Source: Carya illinoinensis
Taxonomy: Eukaryota; Streptophyta; Magnoliopsida; Fagales; Juglandaceae
DNA: 64,000 nt
NCBI RefSeq assembly: GCF_018687715.1
Contig: NC_056757.1
Location: forward strand, 27,075,501 to 27,139,500
Reading direction: 5' to 3'
A program made the translations under genes and the position numbers. Positions 34,636 to 47,267 of this stretch are shown one piece after another. Every line of letters begins with the position of its first letter. The first letter of the stretch is position 1. The notes beneath the pieces are model-generated. The model searched no databases, was not told the origin of the DNA, and was given only the letters and a program-made list of their open reading frames with translations.

Positions 34636-37600
34636 AATAGTAGTGAATTGAATATGTGGAGTGAGTTATGTGAGACCCACCTAAAATGAGTGTAGGTGTA
34701 TTTGGATGTTAAGATGAGTTTAGTACTATTTATGAAAAAATGAAAAATGTTATAAATTTCACATATAAAGATGTGTTGAGTTGAAAAAAATTGTGGGTGT
34801 CATGTTGATGATATTCTCCACACTTTTAACGATCATATACATAACTTTTTGTTTTTTAGAAGAATCAGAGCCACATGTCCAAGAGTGGCCCTTGCCCCAT
34901 ATTTATTAAAAATATCAATTATGGCGGAAAAATACCGTATAATAATAAATCACTTGAATTAAAACAAAGTAAACAAAAAGGCCCAAACTCAAGTGTAATT
35001 AACAACATCAACCTAAAAACAAAGCCAAAAACACCCAAACACCTAGCACAAACCTTAGTCCAAAGACCTAAGACCTCAAAGAAGGAAGACCTAATTTATC
35101 CACCTTTAAAAGATGATGTACATAACTTGATTTGTAAGAAAAGTTTGAAAGTAGATTCTCTTACAAATTAAGTACTAATGCGTAAGATTTCAACAATGTG
35201 AAAGAAATGACGTTCACATCGTCTTACAAATAGACTACTCATCGTTACTCATCTTAATTATAACGGTTTAAGGTACTTAATTAGAAGGGGATATGATAAT
35301 ATGCTCTCTCTTTTTTCGAGCAAATAACATTACAAAATAAATAACTAGCGTTCTTATGCTTTTATAAATACAAAGTTTGGATTGAGAGGTAGGCCAGGAG
35401 ATGGAACAGAAGGAAATCTCATCAATATTGAAGCACCTCGATCATTTTGCAAGAAATTGACACTTGATCTGTGGATCTTCTAGTCTAGTGATCATCTGAA
35501 CCTCACGTACACAACTTAACTCCACGAAGTAATATTAATAACTTAGTATATATTAATGTACGTTATTAATCATGGGATTAGAAATTTTCCAATCAGCCGG
35601 GATATGATAATATTCATGAAAGCCCTAGGTTTAATGGCATTATATTTCCCCCACACGCCATCCCAAGGAAAGCAATTAAGAACAATTCATTCATCATCAT
35701 GTTTAATTACAATCCATTTTAGTACTCATGATGCTTATTGACATTTCTTACGATCCTGATCGAGCAATATATCATGTCATGAATTAATTATATATAATAT
35801 TGCTGAAGGTCTACTTGTCCGAGTACGTTAGTGATCACCAATTATATATAGTGATGCCGGCTAAATTATAGCCGGCCACAGACTTTTGCAGCAGCAGCTA
35901 GCACTAATGAAAAAAAAATTAACCAAATCAACAGACGAACACATGAAGTTATGATGTAAGTGGTGCTTTGGTGGAGAGGCCCAAGTTCCCAAAGAGATCG
36001 ATATTTGATGAGATGGTTGTGGGGCTTATGCATCTTCTTTTCATAAACCCCTCATCATGTCATCAATCGATTAGGGTACGCACTAATTAATTCATGTCTC
36101 CGCTTTCTCAGGCTTTCTAATTTTCTCTCAAATAATAAATGAAAATTAATTAAAATAATAAATAAAAACGTGGGCCTTTTTTATTAGCTTCCTTTCTATC
36201 AAAAGGGAGAATTTAATGATTATAAGTTGCTAAATATTCAATGAGCTTATGATCATAAGCTTCCTTATAATTATAATTGGTCTAATCACATGAAGATCCG
36301 ATCCATATATAGACGTTTTGTCTTCTCTATCTTGCAACTTATTTAATTCTCATTTATCTTTATTAATTACTTTATCATATTATAAATTAAATTATATTCT
36401 ATATATAGAAACATTAATTATTAAGGCTGCAGAATATTGGATGCTAAGTTTCAAGCTAGTAATCATCATATATATCTTGAAACCAGTCATTGATGAGAAT
36501 GATTTTATCATGTTCATGAATATCTATAAAATATGTTAATTTCAATTTTCCTTATAATTAATTACTTGATCTCACTTATGTATTTCGAGGAGGAAAAGTA
36601 GGACAACTTTTCTGGCGAACTGCCTTTTCAATGGAATACGATGCAATCCTATTTAATTTTTTTCCACGTAAGTACATCTTAATTAATGTCTTGTTGTTTG
36701 TGCACAATCTGATCATAATATCCTTTGATATTGATCATTATATATAAGCTGTTTTCAAACAGTATTAATTATTTCTTTGCTTAATTTCTAGCTAGGTGGA
36801 GGGCCCATGCATGCAATTTGGAATTTGTTTATTGGTGCTCCAAGTTTGTATCTTTCCAAACTAATTCAAGTACTTGGACTTGTCAAAAAAGAGGACAAGA
36901 AGGTTGATAGAACCCAATACTTTCTTTTTTATTTTTCCCTCCTTTCTGATGATCATGATGATCATCTCATATATAATTTCAATTTTTGAAGATATATTGC
37001 AGTAGTAGTACTGTTGCATGGGTTGCCCGTGAATTACTTTAGTAGTGTTGTGACACTTTCTTTTGAATTATTAGCCAGTAAATTATGAGCAAACTGCATA
37101 GAGAAAAAAATTACTTTTGCATCCTTCTTTTTATTAGCTAGGTCTGAGATCAGAACCTATATATATAAGTACTACTTAGCATACCATATATGCATGCATG
37201 CATATATGCATGTTTTGGTTGTTTGCCTTTCCTCGATCGTCCTTTGATCTCTTTTGTGAAATGACAAAGTTGTTTTTATTCATGTTAAATTTTTGTGAGT
37301 GGCAATATATTCCTTACAGCAGATCAATCCCATGTAAAAGATCAGAGATGTAAAGGCCCCACGTGCGGAATTAAACAAATATATATATGGGAGCTTATAT
37401 AATACTTGTATCTATTTTTAGCTTTATGTGGATGTTGGGGCTCTATTGCTTGGGATTCCTACATCTTTGTGGGCACCCCACCATTTTTTGGATATGAGAG
37501 CCACCTTTTTATAAGCTGGCCTGGTGTTGTGAATTTTCACTTCGTTCATGACTTTCTCTCCTTATCTTTTCTACCACAAAGCACGCTCTTGATGTTAAAG

Positions 37601-39166
37601 AGACCAACAAAAAGGAAGGGTTTTGGGAATCCTATGCCCTCCTTATATGTTCCCGCAGCTTGGTTTTTATTGCTGTGTCCCTTTTTATAAGATTACAATT
37701 AGATTCCCTGCATGTTTATGATCGATCAGCATGCACTTGACCGACGGTAGGACAGTGATTGTAGCTAGCTATCCTACATTTAAGGGCAGTCAAAAATCAA
37801 CTTTGACTTATTATGGAAAATTGACATCGTACGTACGTTGCGGTCTAGTACTCATGTACGTACGTAAAGTGATAAAAAATACAAGTAATGATCTTCTAAT
37901 GATCTATGAAGTAAAAAATATGTCAAGAACTAGTGGTGTTTAGGCTAGGGATACAGATCGATCATCATCCACACATAATAATGGAGGCATGCACTCCAAT
38001 ATTTTGTTAGATTATAGGCGACCAAGTTCGCCGAGTGAAAGATCTTCGATCGATCTATGCCATTCAAACGCCGAGAGATGCTTGATTGAATGGCCTGAAT
38101 GACAGATCAAATGAGGGTGCGGATTTCTTGTCCTAGCTGTTCATGAGATGGTACTTAAAAGTAGGTTTTTTGAGCATTCTCTAAGATCATGACAATATTG
38201 TTTTGGCGTTGCTTATGTATGGTAGTACTATATGCCTGTGCGATCACGTTCCTAGCTAGTTAATTCTAACATGTTGGGATATTGCCAAGTTAATCAGTAC
38301 TGGCCACTAGATCACAAATTTAAGCTGCAGGCCCCTCCGTTAAGGATTTTGCATGTTGTCAATACCGATCGAGCCTGGCCTATTAAGGAAGACAGTATGT
38401 CTAATCAACATGTGACAGTAGTACTCCCACTATTTGAATTTCCCGCGGACACCTTGAATTGGGTTTTCTTTTCTCCACTAATACTGTAGAATGATTAATA
38501 AAAGGAACGTATATATCATGGGAAAATCAAGAAACTGCAAGCTAGCATTCGATTTAAAAAATCGAGTTTAGGGTTGGACTAGAAACTTGGTTCTGATGAT
38601 TAATATTACTCTTCGGTTTTAAATTTTATCATCTCTAATCATAATATTTATCGATCGCATGATTATATATTTTAAATGGTTTCTTTTATTAAATGCTTAA
38701 ATTTCAGACGTTATTTAAAATACAAATGCGATTTAGCTAGAATGATAAAATCTCGTGTGGATATGGAAGAGCAACACTATCAGTACTCTTCGTGATAACT
38801 ACTATACAGTGGTACTGAATGTTAAGCAAGGACTGTACTGTGGATATGCTGCAATTACAGAGTACTAATGGTTGAGAATATTTTCATGAATTGGTAGCAA
38901 CAGATGAAGATAGCAAAATTTTCATACACGGAGACATGAGTACTGATCTCTACCAATCGATATAATGAGATTAGACTGTCACAGACATAGACAAGTTCAT
39001 ATCAATATGGCCCTTTAGAATGGACTACTCACATAGGAAGGCGGGGCTAGGGGCCTTACAGCAGAACCTGCAAAGTGGCAAAGGGAACTCAGGATGGATC
39101 ACATTCTGTCATTACTAAATTTTGTGTCTATCTCTTTACCATCTTCCAATAAAGACATATACATAC

Positions 39167-39204
<38 letters not shown>

Positions 39205-42200
39205 TACCTGCCTGCCCAATGCACATTACAAAAGCAATAAAAGGTGCGTTTATAGTAGAGCTTATCCCTAACTGCGCAGACCTAATCCTCTGCCTCTGGC
39301 CTCATGACTTGACACCACTTCGTGATCTTTCCGATCCTCAATTCCCCGGCCCCCAAATCGACACTTGCTGATTTTATTATGCTTTTCCTGAGGAAACCTA
39401 AAATAAATGGCAGAAAAAGAAAGAGAATTTACAGCAAAAAAGGTCAAAAGTAAGTCCCATTGAACCAGTATTAATCCCAGTTTCAGTTCCTTTTTTTTAT
39501 AATGAGTTGAGGTTGGTCCATTTTTCTCTCTTTTCTTTTGTTCTGCCCGAGCTAGAGTGTGTAGGGATGACTGTCATTTTAGTGAGCAAAGTAAGGAATA
39601 GAACCAAACAAGCATGGGACTTGCCACGATTGATCTGCTGCAACTATCTTAATTTGCTTTATCATCATTAGCCTTGAGACGAAGAGGGTCCAAGGTTCCC
39701 CCCACAAGAACGAAAGGCAGGGGGCAAGAACTTCATTTTACAGGTCCTGAATTGTCTCCAGACTCCGCAACTTGGAAGTGTCTTTAATTTTGCTAGTCGT
39801 GAATACTGTATTATATATATAGACAGAACATGAATGACAAATGATGGTCATAATGATCTTTCACCATATCTTGATAGGGATTAATCATATCAATCCTGGA
39901 CATATAAATTTACATTTGTAAGTTAATATATAGAGTTCATCGTGTAATTAGTGCTTGATAAATTAACATAAAGTTCTACTCCTTATAAGTCGATCGATCG
40001 GTGAGTAAATACACTATTAATTTAATGTAAAACTCATTACAGTTAAAACAAAAATCAAAACTTCTTTCGAGATGAACCACGCACATGATGTTTACAGCTT
40101 TGTATATGGGCCACCTTAGAGTCTAGTACTCCTACATATATGGTAGCATGATCCATGCATGCATGATGTCTTCCATTCGGCAATCTCCGGTCTCACGTAT
40201 CGTTAAACATTGTTTGTTTGAATTATTAAATATTAATTCTTCCTCTCGCGCGATTTTATTAATGATGATTATAACATTCTTGTAAACAGTGTTAACGTAC
40301 GTGCAAGTCACAAACAAATCCAAATACACATATATTCATGGGATATTGCATGACAAGTAGTACTATATTATAATCTCTTAATGGTTATTAATGATGATTA
40401 CTCCTAATCTAGATTTATAAAGAGTTAATTATGATCTTATTCCACTAATATTGTTTTATTTATAAACAAATTAATTCATTAATTTAAAGAGATGCTAACC
40501 ATGCATTTTAATTTCATAAATCGATTACGAACAAATTAAAGGGAATTGAGCTGCCATAAAAAAAAATATTGATATATTAAGCTCTCAAACATCTATATAT
40601 ATATATATATATATCCGTCAGAAACTTCAGCGAAGGTCTCTAGCTATATTATATGAGAGCGATATGTAATGTAAACTTCCCTCGAGGCCCACTACTTCAT
40701 GATATTACACAAAACTTCGACCATTTGTACATATGTAGTGGGTGGCGATAAAAATGGAGGGGATGGAATTACTATTTAATGAAGAAGCCATTGTAGGGCT
40801 CACGATCGAGGATGACAAGATTAGCTAGCTGTACATATTGGATGATGCCTCACTTTACTAAAGTGAATTCAACATTTTTGTCACATTCTATATATTTATA
40901 TAATATATATAATCCGAATGGCGCTCGATCCATACATATCATGTGTACGTACATCAGGGAAGTAGCTAGCTAGCTAGATGGTTTTGACATGATTGAGCTT
41001 TTTAAAGCTAGGGTTTGTAGCTGATGTTCATGTGATCTGTCCAGTAAACGATCGATTTCCTTACAAAGCCCCCCCATTCATGGAATGGGACCCCAAGGAG
41101 CACTCAAAAACCAAGTTGAGATCTAGTACTGATACTTCAACATCTCTCTCTCTAGCTTTGAAGTTATAGATTGAGTTATAAGGAAAATATTTTGCTTACA
41201 AAAGAATTTTATAAAATAAACCTACAAATTGATGTAATTTAATGTATTATATTAACATCGGATTGTAAAAATATTTTTTATTATAAATTAAATTTGATAT
41301 ATCATATAAAATTACATCATTTGTATTCTTGAGATAAATTCAATGGAGAGAGAGAGAAGCTGTATTTGTTTTACATGTGATTACTTGTGGAATGTCCCCT
41401 GATCTGTTGGGACTCTTCCGAAGTATTTTCCCTGGATGGTTGTCAAAGTGACTTGACTTGTTAACGTCGATGTTTGATCATTAATATTGGCGTATACATT
41501 CTGGAAAGTGGACTTTGGTTTTTCTCTATGTTAATGGGCCTTATGAGTTGGGCTCATTAATTATTTATTCCACATCACACATGCATAACAGAAGTTAAGC
41601 CCTCCCGTCGTAGAAGAAAAATAAGAAAAAAATAATTGAAAACAAATCTTATTAAAATCCTGGTACGATATTGTTTGTATCATAGGTATTAATTTTGAGT
41701 TATTGTACTCATAAGTTCTACACTATATATTTGCTGATATAGAAAGAAAAAAATAAAAAATAAAAATAAATCATGGTTAGGGTTACTGAGTAGAATATTT
41801 CATTAATTTTATTATACAATAAAAAACCTCACATAAATAGAAGAAAATCATATTTTGAATAAATTAAAAGTTATTTTAGTCTCAAGTTAATTGGTCTGTA
41901 TAACATATCATACATCCATATTACCTAAATAATAAGATTTGATTTATAATATTTAAAATCTTAAAATTTATTTTTTAAATCAAATTATATCAGGTAAGCT
42001 GTATTTTATAAAAGTAATGCTAGATACAGTTATGAGTTGTGCAAGCGACGTGCATTCCTTTTGAAAAAGAGTAAGGTCCATTATTAAAAAAAATTAAATT
42101 TTTCATAGAGGTCTCATATTTACTTACTTTTTTAAAAAGAAATACACAACACTTGTACAATAATCTATGACTACGAATATCATTTCTCATTTTATTATAT

Positions 42201-42610
42201 GTGTTTTATATATTGATTTGATAATATAATTTTTCTTTGAATAGAGAAATTCTCGAGAGTCTCTCTCTCTAGTGTCGAATCCTCCATCAGATTATTTTTT
42301 GTGGCCTTCTTGGGGCATCGGCTCCTCCATCAAATTATTCTTAATTTGTGGCTTTTTGGCCTTTTTGTTGATTTTCTCTTTTTTTTTTTTTTAAAGGATC
42401 TTGAAACTTAGATATGCTCCATCCGCCATTTTCTCTTCACCAAGAACATCCACTTTTTCTATGTTTGTGAACCACATGATGTGTCATGTATTGGTGCAAG
42501 TGGTTGCCACATCCATCTCAAAATCTTAACCTTTTGGGTCTCTTTTTATTAGGAGCTACACACTCCTCTAACCAACAACATCTTATCTCTGGAGTTTAAC
42601 ATCAATCAAT
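34636..42610. other. Long AT-rich intergenic stretch, no gene recognised
   Basis: No frame longer than about 100 residues occurs, and none shows a known domain (longest 34875-35171). At 34680-34760 a fragment containing GTATTTGGATGTTAAGATGAG resembles GCGTTTAGATGTTGAACTGAG at 32053-32073, so copies of one MITE-like repeat flank the Harbinger element. Microsatellites: (ACAT)n/(AT)n at 39156-39204 and (AT)n near 40592-40614. I checked by eye for other conserved microRNAs and found none. A GCTAGCTAGCTAG patch lies near 40965. Confidence 0.5.
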
Positions 42611-42615
42611 TTTAA

Positions 42616-42748
42616 TGGATTAGATACTGATGAAGAAAATTCAAAAATTAAACAGCTTGCAAGTGATAAGAATAAGCATGAAGAGAACAAGCAAAGTGAT
42701 AACTCTTCAAATGATAAGTCTTCAAATAAATTCTGTGTATAGCTAACT
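42616..42748 (+). repeat. 5' LTR of the Copia element, left piece
   Basis: Homologous to the first part of the right LTR (50374-50450); it has about 50 extra bases that repeat AAGTGATAA- and CTTCAAAT-type sequence. It ends at AGCTAACT where the insertion begins. Confidence 0.75.
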
Positions 42749-42749
42749 C

Positions 42750-45700
42750 TATAACACTTATCCTTGTGATGAGACTTTAGAAAATAATTTTAAAAAATAA
42801 GATAGAAATTACTAATCATTTTAAAAAAATTTCCCTTTCATTCCCAGGATATGAAAGATTCGAAGTTTAAAATTAACATATACTCCACAAATTTAAGAGA
42901 AAGTTTTGCAACATAAATCATTAAACTAAAAATAAAAGTCCTTTTACAAAATACACCTTCACACGTTACATAAAACTTGCCTAGATTTCATCATTTCGGT
43001 CACTCTTCCCTTGGGCCATGTTTGTCTTGATGATTCTTCCTTATTTTTGTTCTTGAGAAAGGGAGGGACATACATAAAAAACTAAAGTGTGTCAAATGCT
43101 CAGTAAGTATTATTTCATACTGTAAATATATACTAACATAGGTTTTCAATAATACTTTTAACATTCATTTACATATTTATTCATTTCATTTGAAAACATT
43201 ACAATGTGGAATTTTTCTTTAAAAAGTTTTTCATTTCTCATAAAATGTTTCTCACACCTTGTACATTCATTCATAAAGAATCTAAACATGCATAACATCC
43301 AATTGGCTCTTTTCACTTTTCCTATGGCCAGTACACACTGTTATACCTCATGTGTTGTGGTTAGCGATCTTTTGGAGCTGGATTCCTCCTGTGGCCACAA
43401 GTTAGGAATCTCTTTCAGTCAGAGGGTCACACTAGGTACACTTTTAGTACTATTTACCAGACATTGCAATCCGCCCAGTCCATTGGTACCATCATTCATT
43501 CATTTAGTCATGATTGTTACATATTTTCATACATTCAAACATTCAGTTATTTCATTTCCTTTCCTTTCATTTATTCATTTCTTGCAATCATTTCCCTTTC
43601 ATTTTTTCAGTCATCAGTCCATTCATTTTATAAACATCATTTAAAAGCATAAGTTTAAACACCATCAGTAAACATCATTTCATAGCATCCATTAAACATC
43701 ATTTCATCGCATCATTTAAAATCTATTTCATAGCCAAATTTAAAATACACTTTCATCGCATTATTTAAATATCATTTCAAAACATTAAGCATAAACCTCA
43801 ATATTTTATTTCGTAGAACTACAATAAGTACTACATATAACATCCATTCATGTGCATACAACTATTACTTCGGGTGTATAAATCGGGGTTGCCAAAAAAG
43901 GCCAGTACAAACATATACCTTTCAACATTAATACTTAGCATACTTTCGTAAACATTCTTTCATTTCATTTCATCAATCATCATCTAGAGAAACATTTCTT
44001 TTCATTTTCATATCATTAGAAAGCTCTATAAGAGTATGAACATAATACTTATCTAGACTCCATGCTATTTTTATTTCATACAGTCCATTCATGTGATGTC
44101 AGATGGCAACCTACATAATTTCATTCCTTTCCTCAAGTGTACAATCAACTAAAACTTAAAATTTACATAAACTACTCTTTACGTGAACTTCTTTCATGTA
44201 GACATACTCTTCTATCCAAGTTTATCTTCTATGCTTTCCTTTATCACTTTTCTAAATTCTCAAACCCATAGTTTTGGACCCACTTGAGGTCACTTTCCCA
44301 ACACATAGCATTCTAATTCATGTTCTCATCATTTAAAGTGAACCTCCATAATTCACTTTAAAGGTTAAGACACACTATCACCTTCAACACACTCTTTCTA
44401 CCAAACCATCTATTAGGATGCATAACTTGGACCAACCATGTTATACAATTGAATCCTAGTCAATGCATACATCTCTTCCTCCATTCGTGTATAACCTAAC
44501 TAACACTTCATCATAATCTTAACCATGCATAATACACAACTTTAAGTCAAACTTGAGACTTAAACATCGCATACTCATACTTAGGAGAGATTATCCATTA
44601 TATATGCTAAATCTATCAGGGACATGCGTCCAACCAATTCAAACATGTACCTCACTCTTTTATCACCTCAAACTAACATATAGTCCACCAATACTTCCAC
44701 TTGTTTTTACAATCTTCTTACTAGCTAAATCAATCCCAACCAACATAACACTTCACACAATAAAACCAAACTACATAACATATCTCGACACTTCATTCGA
44801 CCTACAACTACATCATAACTCCATCATATCCAATCACTTTACACAACACTTCAAACTACATGGCTCATCCCAACGCTTCAAGTGGCATCCTGCCACTTCA
44901 CAACTACCCCCATCATTTCATCACTTAAAATAGCACATTCACAATAGTCCCACCACCTCACAATCTCAAACCTATCGCTTCACACTACTTGGCCACATAA
45001 CACAACTACACAATAGTGTCCAACACTTCAACTACATAACCACATCACAACTACTCTATTCATAGTTTACGGCTCACAACACACATATTCACAGCACCAC
45101 ATATTTCACAATACTCCAATTCAACTTCACAAACATAATAATTCTTGATATAAAGGGATAGGAATTATACCATAATTCGAGAGTTGGAATTGACTTGTGT
45201 CACTTGCTATCCAGTGGTCTCGTGGCGGCTGGGGCATACGATGGTGGACCTAGAGAGAGAAAGGAGGTGGTGGCTTGACCTGGGATAAGGCTCATGGGAG
45301 CTTGATGCTAGGATTTGGGCCAAGTTGCAATGGCGCATGGCATTGGTCGGCCGCAAGGGAGGGGGCTTGGTTGGCCAACGAATGCGCAACAGAAAAGGTT
45401 GGGATCGATGGCGACAGCTTGGGCTTGCTGCGAAGGCTTGAAGAGTAGAGATCAAGGGAGAGGAGGGGGAGCAATTAGTGTTAGAGAGGAATTGAGAGAG
45501 GGAAGAGAGGAAAGTGGGGGTCATTAGGGTTTTCTAGGGATTTTATTTAGACCCTACATCTAGGGGTTCATAAATCTAATCCAACAGTAGAGACTAAACA
45601 CTTGAAAATAACTAACTAAATAATAGGTAAATGAATACAAATGCAGTTGGACTAAATTTAAAGCCCAAATTTGTTTTATTAATCCCAAAATAATATTCTT

Positions 45701-46090
45701 CATTATGAAACAAAATAATGAAGTTTACTAAATATTATTAAGAGAAATAAAACCATCTAAATAAATAAAGTTTTTAAAGTAAAATAAAATAATAAATATT
45801 AAATAATATTCTTAAAGAACTAAAATCCATTTAAATAAAATGATTTGCTAAAATTTTATTATTTTAGGGTTTCAAAATATAAAAATGCTTACTTTAAAAT
45901 TAGGCTTGGTTCAATAATACTAAAAATATCACATTTAAAATAATTTTAGATATTTAAAATATTTTGAAGACTTTAAAACACTGGGGTCATTAAAAAAATC
46001 ATCTGCTAAATTTAAAAATAGTGTTTCGAGATTTAAAATGCATATACGAGACTCGTGACCAATCGAGAGAAAAATGAGCAGTTGGTCACA
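42750..46090 (-). mobile_element. Insertion in the Copia LTR, probably a long Gypsy-type solo LTR
   Basis: The insert is bounded by AACTC (42745-42749) and AACTT (46091-46095), a 4-of-5 duplication. On the minus strand it begins TGTGACCAACTGCTC and ends AGTGTTATA, like the TGTGAC...TGTTACA ends of long LTRs in Gypsy chromoviruses, with one changed base at the end. The 3.3 kb holds no coding domain. 42950-43500 is homologous to 60840-61200 in this window. 45200-45540 is GC-rich, with leader-like purine stretches. Frames inside (43204-43644, 44553-44933) are low-complexity chance frames. Confidence 0.5.
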
Positions 46091-46094
46091 AACT

Positions 46095-46257
46095 TGGTTT
46101 ATTGTTTTAAATTAAATGTAATCTTGATAAACATGTAGAGATAGAGATGGATTCAAATACCAATATATGATAGCTTATAAATAAATGAAGACTTCCTCCA
46201 TATATCAATGAGGAAATTATTCTTGACAAATATTGTGTACTTGAGTTTCCATATGCA
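46095..46257 (+). repeat. 5' LTR of the Copia element, right piece
   Basis: Homologous to 50451-50607 of the right LTR (TTGTTTTAAATTAAATGTAA through TGTGTACTTGAGTTTC). It ends ATATGCA directly before the PBS. Confidence 0.8.
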
Positions 46258-46270
46258 TGGTATCAAGAGC
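46258..46270 (+). other. Primer-binding site, tRNA-iMet type
   Basis: TGGTATCAAGAGC follows the LTR immediately. It is the common variant of the plant Copia PBS. Confidence 0.85.
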
Positions 46271-46292
46271 TAATAGACAAACGTCACAATTT

Positions 46293-47210
46293 ATGGCATC
46301 CACAAATCCACAAATACTGATTCTCAACATTTCTCTACCTCCAATCCCTAACAACCAAATCTCCTTCATCACTTCATTACTCTCAAATTAACTAGAGACA
46401 ACTATCTCCTGTTGCATACCCAACCCATTTCTTATCTTAAAAGTCAAAACTTATTTGATTATCTAGATGGTTCCCTACCTTTCCCTCCCTCATCGATTCC
46501 ATCCTCAAACTCACCATTTACTTTCATCCTTAATCCCATCTATTCCCACTACACCCAGCAAGATCAACTTATCCTTAACATCATCCTCTCTTCCCTCTTA
46601 GAAAATCTACTCACCCAAGTTGTTAGTCTCTCCACCTTTAGGGATGTATGGGTTACTCTAGAAAGATTATTCTCATCCACATCCTCTGCTAGAATCAGGA
46701 GCACTAGATTTCAACTTTCAACTCTCAAAAAAGGATCCCTTACCATCATTGACTAATTAACAAAAGTCAAACAATTATAGATACATTGTCTGCTATTAGC
46801 CAACCCTTGAGTGACTTTGAAATAATCTCATACCTTCTAGTTGGTCTTCCCTCTCCCTATAATTCACTTGTTACTTCCATCACAACCAGAATTGAACTCA
46901 TGTCTCTCAAAGATCTCTATGGACATCTCATTACTCATGAAGCACATTTGAATAAACAAACAAAATCCATCTCTTTCCATTCTACGTCTGCACATCTTGC
47001 CACAAATACATCCTTGTCTAGTTCCAGCTACTATACTCATCCATATTCATATTTCTCATGGTGGATTCAACTCTAGAAATAGGTTTAAGGGCAAAGGTAG
47101 AGGTTGGAATGGGAACACTCATTCATTCCACCCTCTTGCCAATAGCACTACACGCCCACAATTTTAATATGCTCCAAAGTGGGTCACATAGCTGCAGCAT
47201 GCTGGCAGAA
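46293..47210 (+). pseudogene. Copia gag, broken
   Basis: The frame opens with ATG at 46293 and encodes the N-terminus (starting MASTNPQILIL), then hits TAA after about 32 codons. Gag homology resumes in another frame with SYLKSQNLFDYLDGSLPFPP, typical of the plant gag UBN2 family, and runs with a further stop at 46754-46756 to about 47075. A remnant CCHC knuckle (CSKVGHIAAACW, 47170-47205) has lost its first cysteine. At least three lesions are visible, so no functional capsid protein is expected. Confidence 0.75.
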
Positions 47211-47267
47211 GTTTGATCAATCCTTTAAAAGTTCCACACCACATGCCTATATTGCTACACCACAGGT

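Noticed and set aside
45207..45540. Overlapping Gly/Arg- and Ser/Pro-rich frames on both strands
   Set aside because: They lie in a GC-rich stretch of the putative long LTR. There is no domain, and they are open on both strands, as expected from composition.
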